NCBI RefSeq assembly: GCF_014268585.2
Contig: NZ_CP077092.1
Span: 1,736,001-1,800,000 of the forward strand
Length of the DNA stretch: 64,000 nt
DNA from: Pseudomonas iranensis
GTDB lineage: Bacteria; Pseudomonadota; Gammaproteobacteria; Pseudomonadales; Pseudomonadaceae
Reading direction: 5' to 3'
Position 1 is the first letter of the stretch; every line of letters begins with the position of its first letter. The notes below the pieces were generated by a model. It searched no databases. It was not told the origin of the DNA and worked only from the letters and a program-made list of their open reading frames with translations. Shown here in pieces: positions 23,915 through 36,213 of this stretch. The position numbers were made by a program, and so were the translations under genes.

Positions 23915-24787
23915 ATGTTTGTCCTTTCGAAACAATCCGCGCTCGCGGCGGCGTCCACGAGCCTGTTCGTTCTGCTATGGAGCAGCGGGGCGATTTTCTC
24001 CAAGTGGGGCCTCGCCCATGCTTCGCCCTTTGCCTTTCTGCTGATTCGCTTCGCCATCGCCCTGTGCGGGCTGGTCTTGCTGGCGCCGCTGCTGAGATTG
24101 AAGCTGCCCAAGGGTGGCAAGCCGATGCTGTTCGCGATCGCCACGGGACTGGTGTTGCTCGGGGCCTATCAGATCTTTTATCTGCTGGCGCTGGATTGCA
24201 AAGTCACGCCGGGGGTAATGGCGACGATCATGGGCGTTCAGCCGATCCTTACCGTGGTCTTGATGGAACGGCAGCGTTCGACGAGCCGCCTGTTCGGCCT
24301 GGCGCTGGGTCTGGCCGGGCTGATCATGGTGGTTTACCAGGGCATCGGTCTGGCCGGAATGTCCTGGGCCGGCATGCTGTTCGGTTTGCTGGCGCTGGCG
24401 AGCATGACGCTCGGCTCGATCATGCAAAAACGCATCACCGACAATCCGCTCGGCACGCTGCCAGTGCAGTACCTGGCCGGCCTGTTGCTGTGCGCGGTGT
24501 TCGTACCGTTTCAGCCGTTTCACTTCGAGCACAGCGCGGGCTTCATCGTCCCGGTGTTATGGATGGGCCTGGTGGTTTCAGTGCTGGCGACGCTGTTGCT
24601 GTATCGACTGATCGCGCGGGGCAATCTGGTGAATGTCACCAGCCTGTTCTATCTGGTGACGGCGGTGACGGCGGTGACGGCGGTGATGGATTACCTGATT
24701 TTCGGTAATCGTCTGGCGGCGTTGAGCGTGTTGGGAATGCTGCTGATTATTGTCGGGTTGGTGTTTGTGTTCCGAAAAAGCAGTTAG
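23915..24787 (+). CDS. EamA/DMT-family transporter
   Basis: 290 aa with about ten hydrophobic helices in two EamA repeats (SLFVLLWSSGAIFSKWGLA at the start; SLFYLVTAVTAVTAVMDYLIFGN in the last repeat). Family members export amino acids or metabolites. ATG 23915 follows CAGGTGGTATTC. The helix-9 region contains a 9-bp tandem repeat coding TAV three times (24655-24681), possibly an in-frame expansion. Substrate unknown. Confidence 0.85.
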   Translation: MFVLSKQSALAAASTSLFVLLWSSGAIFSKWGLAHASPFAFLLIRFAIALCGLVLLAPLLRLKLPKGGKPMLFAIATGLVLLGAYQIFYLLALDCKVTPGVMATIMGVQPILTVVLMERQRSTSRLFGLALGLAGLIMVVYQGIGLAGMSWAGMLFGLLALASMTLGSIMQKRITDNPLGTLPVQYLAGLLLCAVFVPFQPFHFEHSAGFIVPVLWMGLVVSVLATLLLYRLIARGNLVNVTSLFYLVTAVTAVTAVMDYLIFGNRLAALSVLGMLLIIVGLVFVFRKSS

Positions 24788-24817
24788 CAGAAAACAGGCG
24801 GTGGTTGATCCATCGCC

Positions 24818-24881
24818 TTCGCGAGCAGGCTCGCTCCCACATTGGAATGTATTCTTCTGTGGGAGCGAGCCTGCTCGCGAA
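24818..24881. repeat. REP pair, family A, copy 5
   Basis: Units at 24818-24840 and 24859-24881, inverted, 18 nt apart, between convergent EamA genes. Confidence 0.95.
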
Positions 24882-24899
24882 ATATCTGCGGCAGAAAAT

Positions 24900-25808
24900 C
24901 TAACGGACTGACACCTTTGCAGGCTTCACCACCGCCGGCTTCAACACCAGCCACAACGCCGCCGCAATCAGCACCCCGCCATAAATGTGCGCCATCGACA
25001 ACGGCTCATCCAGCAACAACGCCCCCCACAACACGCCGAACGGCGGGATCATGAAGGTCACGGTCATCGATTTCACCGGGCCGATCGAGCTGAGCAGGCG
25101 GAAATAGATGATGTAGGCAAACGCCGTGCAACCCAGACCCAGGCCGAGCAGCGACAGCCAGACCTGCCAGCCGCCCCAACTCACCGGCGGCGCAGTGAAG
25201 GCGCTGTAGGCGAACAACGGCAGCAAAAACAACGTCGCCCCGAGCATGCTGCCCAGTGCCGACAAACGGCTGTCCAGCCCACCGGCCTGATCCAGCCAGC
25301 GCCGTGCAAGGAATCCGGCAAAGCCGTAACAAGTGGTCGCCAGCAGGCAGGCGACCGCGCCCATCAGCAGTTGCAGATCGAAGGCCACGGGACCGGCGCG
25401 CGTCAGCACACCGACGCCGAACAGACCGAGGAACACGCCGCTGAGCTTGGCCGCCGTGAGCTTTTCGCTGAAGAACAAACCGCCAATCAACACGCCCATC
25501 AGCGGCGTCGTGGCGTTGAAGATCGCCGAATAGCCGGCCGGCAATACCTGGGCGGCAACCGAATACAGTGTCGCCGGAATCCCCGAGTTGATTACGCCCA
25601 GCAGCATCACGGTCTTCAGCTTGCCCTTGAAATCCCAGCTGATGCGCATCAGCCCAAGGATCACCAGCAGCCCGGCAGCCGCGATCGACACCCGAAAGAA
25701 GCCGGTCGGGATCGTGCCGATCACCGGGGCAATGATGCGCATGAACAGAAAACTCGCGCCCCAGATAGCGGCCAGCGACAACATGCGGAAAATATCGACA
25801 GGGCTCAC
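24900..25808 (-). CDS. EamA/DMT-family transporter
   Basis: 302 aa, ten-helix two-repeat organisation. AAIWGASFLFMRII at the N-terminus and VLWGALLLDEPLSMAHIYGG near 262 are the conserved EamA blocks. GTG 25808 is preceded by AAGGAGCCCGCC, a strong ribosome site. Substrate unknown. Divergent from aceK with about 213 nt between. Confidence 0.86.
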   Translation of the reverse strand: MSPVDIFRMLSLAAIWGASFLFMRIIAPVIGTIPTGFFRVSIAAAGLLVILGLMRISWDFKGKLKTVMLLGVINSGIPATLYSVAAQVLPAGYSAIFNATTPLMGVLIGGLFFSEKLTAAKLSGVFLGLFGVGVLTRAGPVAFDLQLLMGAVACLLATTCYGFAGFLARRWLDQAGGLDSRLSALGSMLGATLFLLPLFAYSAFTAPPVSWGGWQVWLSLLGLGLGCTAFAYIIYFRLLSSIGPVKSMTVTFMIPPFGVLWGALLLDEPLSMAHIYGGVLIAAALWLVLKPAVVKPAKVSVR

Positions 25809-26021
25809 GGCGGGCTCCTTCCTTGATCGGGACGAGAGTGTTGCCGAGCGTCCGGATCATGGCAACCGCTATTCGGGCTTTTAATTCTGCTTGCCATGCA
25901 TCGGCACGAGAAACCTCGTCAACGGTCGCCCCGGTATCGGTTTTGGCAGAAATTGCGCTTTTCCTGCGGACGGTTCCGTGACTAAGCTCAAACGAATCGA
26001 TTTCCCGCCGAGGTTTCATTT

Positions 26022-27743
26022 ATGTCGCAGCAATGGCCAGCCACCGAGATCGCCCGGATGATCCTCGCCGGCTTCGACGATTACCGCGAACATTTTCGCC
26101 GCATCACCGATGGTGCGCGGGAGCGCTTCGAACAGGCGCGCTGGCAAGAAGCCCAGGCCGCCTCGGCGGCGCGGATCAGTTTGTACGAAGAAAAGGTTGG
26201 CGAAACCGTCGCTCGCCTGCGCGAGTATTTCGACGAAGAGACCCTGATGAACGTCAGCTGCTGGCCGCTGGTGAAAAGCGCCTATATCAGTGTGATCGAC
26301 CTGCGCTTCGACGATGAGCTGTCCGAAACCTGGTACAACTCGATTTTCTGCGGGCTGTTCAGCCACGACCTGATCAGCGACGGCTGCATGTTCATCCACA
26401 CCACGCGCCCGAGCCTGCGCCGTGCCCGCGCCGCGCAAACCCGCACGTACAAGCCGCAGGGCCAGTTGTCCGCGATGCTCGCCAGTATCTTTTCCGACTA
26501 CCGCTTCAGCGAGGATTACGCCGATTTGCCTGGCGACCTGCTGCGGCTCGAAGCGCAATTGCGCGAGAACCTGCCGAACTGGGTGTGCAAGGACCCGGAG
26601 CTAAGCGTCGAGCTGTTTTCCTCGGTGCTTTACCGCAACAAGGGCGCGTATCTGGTCGGACGCATTTACACCCGCGACGAGCAATGGCCGCTGGTGATTC
26701 CGCTGTTGCACCGCGAAGGTCGGGGCATTCAGATCGATGCGTTGATCACCGACGAAGCCGATGTGTCGATCATCTTCTCGTTTACTCGCTCGTATTTCAT
26801 GGTCGATGTACCGGTGCCGGCGGAGTTCATCGGTTTTCTGCGACGCATTCTGCCGGGCAAGCACATCGCCGAGCTGTACACCTCGATCGGCTTCTACAAG
26901 CACGGCAAGTCGGAGTTTTACCGCGCGCTGATCAATCACCTGGCCAACACTGACGACCAGTTCATCATGGCCCCGGGCGTGCGCGGCATGGTCATGAGCG
27001 TGTTCACCCTGCCGGGTTTCAACACCGTATTCAAAATCATCAAGGACCGTTTCTCACCGTCGAAAAACGTCGATCGCGCCACGGTGATCGAAAAGTATCG
27101 TCTGGTGAAAAGCGTCGATCGGGTCGGGCGTATGGCCGATACCCAGGAATTTGCCGACTTTCGTTTTCCGCTGAGCAAGTTCGATCCGGCGTGCCTCGAA
27201 GAACTGCTAGAGGTCGCGCCATCCACGGTTTCGGTCGAAGGCGAAACCGTGCTGATCCGCCACTGCTGGACCGAGCGGCGGATGACTCCGCTCAACCTGT
27301 ATCTGGAAAACGCCAACGACGCGCAAGTGCGCGAAGCGCTGGAAGATTACGGTCTGGCGATCAAGCAATTGGCGGCGGCGAATATTTTTCCCGGCGACAT
27401 GCTGCTGAAAAACTTCGGCGTCACCCGTCACGGGCGCGTGGTGTTTTACGATTACGACGAAATCTGCTTCCTGACCGAAGCCAACTTCCGCCAAATCCCG
27501 CAACCGCGCACGCCGGAGGATGAAATGGCCTCCGAGCCGTGGTACTCGATCGGACCGCTGGACGTGTTTCCCGAGGAGTTTCCGCCGTTCCTGTTTGCCG
27601 ATTCGGGCCAGCGGAAATTGTTCGATCAATTGCACGGCGAGTTGTACAACGCCGATTACTGGAAGGGCTTGCAGGAGGCGATTCGGGCGGGGAAGGTTAT
27701 CGACGTCTTCCCATACCGGCGCAAAGGCCTCGACAACGAGTAG
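26022..27743 (+). CDS. aceK: Isocitrate dehydrogenase kinase/phosphatase
   Basis: 573 aa, the normal AceK length. Recognisable blocks include [18 protein letters not shown] near 208, [22 protein letters not shown] near 328 (ATP-loop region), [31 protein letters not shown] near 457 (kinase-like catalytic and Mg-binding segment) and the [11 protein letters not shown] tail. It phosphorylates and dephosphorylates isocitrate dehydrogenase to divert carbon to the glyoxylate shunt. It stands alone, not next to aceA/aceB. Confidence 0.95.
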   Translation: MSQQWPATEIARMILAGFDDYREHFRRITDGARERFEQARWQEAQAASAARISLYEEKVGETVARLREYFDEETLMNVSCWPLVKSAYISVIDLRFDDELSETWYNSIFCGLFSHDLISDGCMFIHTTRPSLRRARAAQTRTYKPQGQLSAMLASIFSDYRFSEDYADLPGDLLRLEAQLRENLPNWVCKDPELSVELFSSVLYRNKGAYLVGRIYTRDEQWPLVIPLLHREGRGIQIDALITDEADVSIIFSFTRSYFMVDVPVPAEFIGFLRRILPGKHIAELYTSIGFYKHGKSEFYRALINHLANTDDQFIMAPGVRGMVMSVFTLPGFNTVFKIIKDRFSPSKNVDRATVIEKYRLVKSVDRVGRMADTQEFADFRFPLSKFDPACLEELLEVAPSTVSVEGETVLIRHCWTERRMTPLNLYLENANDAQVREALEDYGLAIKQLAAANIFPGDMLLKNFGVTRHGRVVFYDYDEICFLTEANFRQIPQPRTPEDEMASEPWYSIGPLDVFPEEFPPFLFADSGQRKLFDQLHGELYNADYWKGLQEAIRAGKVIDVFPYRRKGLDNE

Positions 27744-27755
27744 CTCTTTCAAAAG

Positions 27756-27932
27756 CCCCTCACCCCAGCCCTCTCCCAGAGGGAGAGGGAGCTGACCGAG
27801 GTGTCTTGGGTCAAACGCCGACCTGAAAGAGCTCGGCGATTATGGATTCGGCAAAGCTCTTTCAGGTCGATGTACCTTTGAAGCATCCCCCAATCGATCC
27901 CCTCTCCCTTTGGGAGAGGGCTAGGGTGAGGG
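27756..27932. repeat. Intergenic palindrome, family E, with an inner stem
   Basis: Outer arms CCCTCACCCCAGCCCTCTCC (27757 on) and its near-complement ending GGCTAGGGTGAGGG, each also containing GGGAGAGGG/CCCTCTCCC. An inner perfect 14-bp inverted repeat (GACCTGAAAGAGCT / AGCTCTTTCAGGTC at about 27820-27833 and 27855-27868) sits between them. It lies between aceK and hrpA. Confidence 0.8.
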
Positions 27933-28017
27933 TCGTAATCCCCCTGACACGCCACAACCCCCCCAAATCTGCGACAATCCGCCCCCTGCATAAATAGACG
28001 ACCGAATTGCCTACCCG

Positions 28018-31929
<3,912 letters not shown>

Positions 31930-31968
31930 CCTGCAGCCATACACAATCCCCCTGTGGAAGCGGTCTTT

Positions 31969-32097
31969 GTGGCGAGGGGATTTATCCCCGTTGGGTGGCG
32001 AAGCCGCCCCAAAACCTGCGACCTCGGTTCATCAAATACCGAGCGTGGTGGGCTGGCGCCTGCTTCGCAGTCGAACGGGGATAAATTCCCTCGCCAC
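31969..32097. repeat. Intergenic palindrome, family C, copy 3; rest of the 31930-32330 gap
   Basis: Ends GTGGCGAGGGGATTTATCCC and near-complement (one base diverged, GGGATAAATTCCCTCGCCAC). It fills the left half of the 401-nt hrpA to KAS III gap; in the remaining 233 nt (32098-32330) I see no gene, only the leader and presumed promoter of the KAS III-like gene. Confidence 0.88.
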
Positions 32098-32330
32098 GGA
32101 GTTGAGTTCATGTGGTGAACGGCAGTTGTGCTTGAGAACGGCGCCAAAACCTCGGGTTTATGGCAAACTTCGCCACCATAACCCGCCGTTTCGCGACCCA
32201 GAGCCTTCGGCCGTGTCGCGCTGCGGAATAAAACGATGCCAGGTTTGCGTCCCCCGGATGGGAATAGACCCTTTGCGTGTTGGTACGACGGTTCCAGCAC
32301 TTTCTGCCTGAACAGATTAGAGAAACGACC

Positions 32331-33452
32331 ATGCATAACGTCGTCATCAGCGGCACCGGCCTGTACACACCGGCCAACAGCATCTCCAACGAAGAGCTGG
32401 TGCAGTCTTTCAATACTTACGTCGCCCAGTTCAACGCCGATAACGCCGAGGCCATTGCCAGCGGTGAAGTCCAGGCCCTGACCGAATCCAGCGCCGCGTT
32501 CATCGAAAAGGCCTCGGGCATCAAGAGCCGCTTTGTCATGGACAAGGACGGCATCCTCGATCCGCAACGCATGGCCCCGCGCCTGCCCGAGCGTTCCAAC
32601 GATGAATGGTCGGTGCTCTGCCAGATGGCCGTTGGCGCTGCCGAACAAGCCCTGCAACGAGCCGGCAAAACCGCCGCCGACATCGACGGCGTGATCGTCG
32701 CCTGCTCCAACCTGCAACGCGCTTACCCGGCCATCGCCATCGAAGTCCAGGAAGCGCTGGGCATTGAAGGTTTCGGTTTCGACATGAACGTGGCGTGTTC
32801 TTCCGCCACCTTCGGCATCCAGGCCGCCGCCAACAGCGTGCAACTGGGCCAGGCGCGGGCGATCCTGATGGTCAACCCGGAGGTCTGCACCGGGCACCTG
32901 AACTTCCGTGATCGCGACAGCCATTTCATCTTCGGCGATGCCGCGACTGCGGTGATCATCGAACGCGCGGATCTGGCGACCTCCGCGTACCAGTTCGACG
33001 TGGTCAGCACCAAATTGCTGACCAAGTTCTCCAACAACATCCGCAACAACTTCGGTTTCCTCAACCGTGCGGCAGAAGAGGGCATTGGTGCCCGCGACAA
33101 GCTGTTCGTCCAGGAAGGCCGCAAGGTGTTCAAGGATGTCTGCCCGATGGTCGCCGAACTGATTGGCGAGCACCTGGAAGAGAACCAGCTCAACGTTGGC
33201 GACGTGAAGCGTTTCTGGCTGCACCAGGCCAATCTGAGCATGAACCACCTGATCGTGCGCAAGCTGCTCGGCCGCGAAGCTACCGAAGAAGAAGCCCCGG
33301 TGATTCTCGACAGCTACGCCAACACCAGCTCGGCCGGTTCGGTCATTGCCTTCCACAAATATCAGGATGATCTGGCCTCGGGTTCGCTGGCGGTGCTCAG
33401 CTCCTTCGGTGCCGGTTACTCGATTGGTAGCGTGTTGCTGCGCAAGCGCTGA
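32331..33452 (+). CDS. Beta-ketoacyl-ACP synthase III-like enzyme (PA3286 type)
   Basis: 373 aa. Catalytic triad of the KAS III thiolase fold: Cys156 (NVACSSATFG), His298 (WLHQANLSMN) and Asn331 (SYANTSSAGS). Longer than housekeeping FabH (about 320 aa), with an insert near residues 30-90. It fits the group of PA3286 of P. aeruginosa, reported to condense fatty acyl-CoA from beta-oxidation with malonyl-ACP and feed it into synthesis. Here, too, an ECF sigma factor gene lies immediately downstream. ATG 32331 is used; the acyl substrate is inference. Confidence 0.87.
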   Translation: MHNVVISGTGLYTPANSISNEELVQSFNTYVAQFNADNAEAIASGEVQALTESSAAFIEKASGIKSRFVMDKDGILDPQRMAPRLPERSNDEWSVLCQMAVGAAEQALQRAGKTAADIDGVIVACSNLQRAYPAIAIEVQEALGIEGFGFDMNVACSSATFGIQAAANSVQLGQARAILMVNPEVCTGHLNFRDRDSHFIFGDAATAVIIERADLATSAYQFDVVSTKLLTKFSNNIRNNFGFLNRAAEEGIGARDKLFVQEGRKVFKDVCPMVAELIGEHLEENQLNVGDVKRFWLHQANLSMNHLIVRKLLGREATEEEAPVILDSYANTSSAGSVIAFHKYQDDLASGSLAVLSSFGAGYSIGSVLLRKR

Positions 33453-33529
33453 AACAGGTTAATTTCCCCTTAATCGCGTCGATCTTTCCTACATCCGAAG
33501 CGATTGAAACGCTGTAATTTTTCGGACGT

Positions 33530-33553
33530 CGCGGCAGGTCAACACCTGCCGCG
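33530..33553 (+). terminator. Hairpin terminator after the KAS III gene
   Basis: Stem CGCGGCAGGT / ACCTGCCGCG, 10 bp, 4-nt loop, followed by TTCATTTT. It sits only 34 nt before the sigma factor start, so the two genes probably have separate promoters, or read-through is partial. Confidence 0.6.
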
Positions 33554-33587
33554 TTCATTTTCGAAGTCCGGACAAGGGGATTGATGG

Positions 33588-34199
33588 ATGGCGGCTGACG
33601 ACACCCAACTGCTCACGCGCCTGCTGGCGGGGGAGCAAAACGCTTTCAAGGAACTGGTCACCACCTATCAGAGCGCCATGCGCGCGGTGGCTTACGCGAT
33701 TGTCGGCCAGCGTCATGTCGAGGAAGTGGTGCAGGATGCCTGGCTGTCGGTGGTGCGCCATCTGGCCAGCTTCGAAGGCCGTTCCAGCCTCAAGACCTGG
33801 TTGCTGACCATCACCGCCAATTCGGCGAAGAATCGCTACAAGCACAATCGCCGGGAAGTCCTGCTCGATGACCTGCCATCGCCCCACGGCACCATCGGTG
33901 ACGATCGATTTTCCTCGAGCGACGGTCATTGGCTGGTCGCGCCGTTTGCCTGGCATCAGGACACCCCAGAGGCGCTGCTCACCGAAAACGAACTGCGCGA
34001 ATGCCTCGAACACACGTTGCTGAGTCTGTCCGAGTTGCAGAGCAGTGTCCTGCTGTTGCGCGAACGCCAGGGTCTGGAGCTGGAAGAGATCTGTAATCTT
34101 CTGGAGATCTCGCTCTCCAATGTCCGCGTGCTGCTGCACCGGGCGCGCTTGAAGGTCTTCGCGACCGTGGAACATTTTGAGGAGACAGGAGAATGTTGA
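33588..34199 (+). CDS. ECF sigma-70 family factor
   Basis: 203 aa. Sigma region 2: AFKELVTTYQSAMRAVAYAIVGQ then EEVVQDAWLSVVRHLASFEGRSSLKTWLLTI (the -10 recognition segment, 45-80). Sigma region 4: LSLSELQSSVLLLRERQGLELEEICNLLEISLSNVRVLLHRAR (about 145-187), a clear HTH. The linker (80-140) is long. ATG 33588 follows AAGGGGATTGATGG. Its last 7 nt overlap the anti-sigma gene, so the pair is translationally coupled. Confidence 0.9.
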   Translation: MAADDTQLLTRLLAGEQNAFKELVTTYQSAMRAVAYAIVGQRHVEEVVQDAWLSVVRHLASFEGRSSLKTWLLTITANSAKNRYKHNRREVLLDDLPSPHGTIGDDRFSSSDGHWLVAPFAWHQDTPEALLTENELRECLEHTLLSLSELQSSVLLLRERQGLELEEICNLLEISLSNVRVLLHRARLKVFATVEHFEETGEC

Positions 34200-34432
34200 C
34201 CTGCAAGGAGCAAGTGGCACGATCCAGCGATTATCTCGATGGCCAACTGAGCTTTCGCGAGACGCTGATGGTGCGTCATCACCTGTTGTTCTGCCCCAAC
34301 TGCCGGCGCTTCATGCGGCAGATGCGTGTGATGCAGGCAACCCTGAAGGCGCTGCCGGAAAAACCGGAAGAGAACGTCGATGCTTTGGCTGAACGTCTGG
34401 CCGAGCAACGACGAAAAGACAACCCCCTGTAG
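34193..34432 (+). CDS. Soluble zinc-binding anti-sigma factor (ZAS type)
   Basis: 79 aa. The ZAS signature H-x3-C-x2-C is intact: His30, Cys34, Cys37 in RHHLLFCPNCRRF. There is no membrane segment, so the sensor must be cytoplasmic. N-terminal CKEQVARSSDYLDGQLSF fits a zf-HC2 fold. ATG 34193 lies within the end of the sigma gene, with GAGACAGGAG just upstream. The charged C-terminal half is helical. It probably inhibits the partner sigma factor; the release signal (redox or metal) is inference. Confidence 0.85.
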   Translation: MLTCKEQVARSSDYLDGQLSFRETLMVRHHLLFCPNCRRFMRQMRVMQATLKALPEKPEENVDALAERLAEQRRKDNPL

Positions 34433-34521
34433 GAGCTGTCGAGTGAAACGAGGCTGCGATCTTTTGATCTTGTTTTCAGGATCAAGATCAAAAGATCGCA
34501 GCCTTCGGCAGCTCCTACAGG
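34430..34521. repeat. Intergenic palindrome, family B, copy 2
   Basis: Arms TGTAGGAGCTGTCGAGTGAA... and AGATCAAAAGATCGCAGCCT... pairing over most of their length. It begins at the anti-sigma stop codon. Confidence 0.88.
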
Positions 34522-34546
34522 GGGTTTTTGCATCCTGCAGAAATAA

Positions 34547-34598
34547 CCCGGTGCGGGTGAAACGAACGGATGATGGGGATCGTCCCGCCCGCACCGGG
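34547..34598 (-). terminator. Stem-loop downstream of the porin gene
   Basis: 11-bp perfect stem CCCGGTGCGGG / CCCGCACCGGG with a 30-nt loop, 12 nt past the porin stop on the minus strand. The tail is only moderately T-rich (TTATTTC). Confidence 0.5.
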
Positions 34599-34609
34599 CT
34601 ATTACTTTC

Positions 34610-35932
34610 TTAGAACTTCGCTTCAGCATCCAGCTGCAGGGTGTTGGCATCTGCATCGCGCTGGCTGCGACTGGCGAAGTCGGCCTTGGTCAGGAAGTAC
34701 GTGGCGCCGACGGCGAAGTTCTTGTCGATGTCGTAACCGACCTTGAACTTGTGCCCGCGCGAACCGGTGGTGCCGTTGGCAAAGTCGGAGTCGGTGAAGG
34801 CGCCGACCACGGCGTTGCGCTGCACGTCGCGATAGTTGTAGTCGAGGTTGAAGCCGAAGACTTTCGACTTGGCGCCGAGCAACCATGCGGTGTCCTGATC
34901 GGTCACGGCATCGTTGTTCTTCACGTACTGGCCGTAGAACGACAGCGGCATTGGCAGGCCGCCGATGTCGATCTGGCTGAACCCTTCATACAGACGGAAT
35001 TCGTTGTTCGCCGAGTTGCCGTTGACTGCCAGCGCGCACGGCGTCGAGGTGCCGGTGCAGCGGCTGTCATCGTCATTCTGGTAAGCGTAAACGCTGCCGC
35101 CGACGGTCATCTTCAGGTTGTCAGTGATGTTGAAGCGGCTGCCCAACTGGCCAGCGGTCAGGCGCAGGTCGTGGCGGAATTGCACGCCGTCGCCGTCAAC
35201 GTTGTCCTTGAGGTTGTAGTTACCCAGGCTGCCGAACAGTTCGGCGCTGCCGCCCAGTGGGTATTTGTAGGTAACGGCCAGACCTTCCGGGTTGATGTCG
35301 CTGTCCCAGATCACGTCGCCCATGCTTACCCATGGTTGCAGCATCTTGCCGCCGATCACGTGCAGGTTCTTGATCTGATCCGGGTGATAGTCGATGTAGC
35401 CGAGGTCGAGCCAGATCTGCTTCTTGTCGAAGTAGTTGTCCTGATCCTGGTTGGTCGAGCGCGCGTCGTCACCGCCGCCGGTGGCGATACGGATGCCGGT
35501 GTCGACTTGCGGGTTGATCTCGGTATAGGCGCCCAGACGCGCACGGATGCGCTGGCGGTCCTTGTCGCGGCCGCCGTTGTTCGGCTCGCCGTCGATCTTG
35601 ATGGTTTCCTGGCGGATACGTACGTCGCCCTTGAACTGGGTCTTCGCCGCCCACGCCAGTTTCTGGTCAAACAGGCTCTGTTCGTTGGTCTTCTTCGCGA
35701 CCGCCGCCACTTGTTCGTTGGTTTCCTGCTGCGCCTGTTGGGCGATTTGCTGAGCCTTCTGATCCTTGGCCAGTTCTGTTTGCAGCTCGATGTACTGCGC
35801 CTGGGAAATCGACCCGTTGGCCTTGAGCATGTCGAGCAGTTTGGCGTCGACTGCAGCACTGGCCGGAACGCTCATGGCCAGCAACAAGCCGCCGCACAGG
35901 GCCGCTGCAGTTTTCGTGGAAGCAAGACGCAT
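34610..35932 (-). CDS. Outer-membrane porin with periplasmic coiled coil
   Basis: 440 aa. A signal peptide (MRLASTKTAAALCGGLLLAM..., cleavage after ASA near 27) is followed by a heptad-rich segment (KLLDMLKANGSISQAQYIEL, then LAKDQKAQQIAQQAQQ, about 30-80), which predicts a periplasmic trimeric coiled coil, and a beta-barrel with the C-terminal aromatic AEAKF. It fits the putative porin family common in Pseudomonas (Porin_5-like). ATG 35932 has GGAGATTGCT upstream. Substrate unknown. Confidence 0.85.
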   Translation of the reverse strand: MRLASTKTAAALCGGLLLAMSVPASAAVDAKLLDMLKANGSISQAQYIELQTELAKDQKAQQIAQQAQQETNEQVAAVAKKTNEQSLFDQKLAWAAKTQFKGDVRIRQETIKIDGEPNNGGRDKDRQRIRARLGAYTEINPQVDTGIRIATGGGDDARSTNQDQDNYFDKKQIWLDLGYIDYHPDQIKNLHVIGGKMLQPWVSMGDVIWDSDINPEGLAVTYKYPLGGSAELFGSLGNYNLKDNVDGDGVQFRHDLRLTAGQLGSRFNITDNLKMTVGGSVYAYQNDDDSRCTGTSTPCALAVNGNSANNEFRLYEGFSQIDIGGLPMPLSFYGQYVKNNDAVTDQDTAWLLGAKSKVFGFNLDYNYRDVQRNAVVGAFTDSDFANGTTGSRGHKFKVGYDIDKNFAVGATYFLTKADFASRSQRDADANTLQLDAEAKF

Positions 35933-36213
35933 AGCAATCTCCGAAGATGAAGGGGATGGCTGAACCATCCTGGGCACAACCGGCCTGAAGGCCGGAAAAC
36001 TGTGTCCGGGTTAGAACCCGGCGCTCTAAAAACAGGCGCCAGTATCGCGATGGTTTATGACAGGGCGGTGGCACAGTGATGGCAGGTTGATGACGATGCG
36101 GATCAGCCGTGAACTATCGAGTTAGAGCGCTGTCGGCCGATTGAGCGTGTGCAACCGGGTCGCGATCAGCGATACTCGCCGGGCTTTGTCGCCAAGCTGT
36201 GGAGTGCCAGTGA

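Noticed and set aside
23884..24708. 274-codon plus-strand frame overlapping the EamA gene
   Set aside because: Arg/Gly-rich out-of-frame translation of the EamA gene; no ribosome site and no membrane helices.
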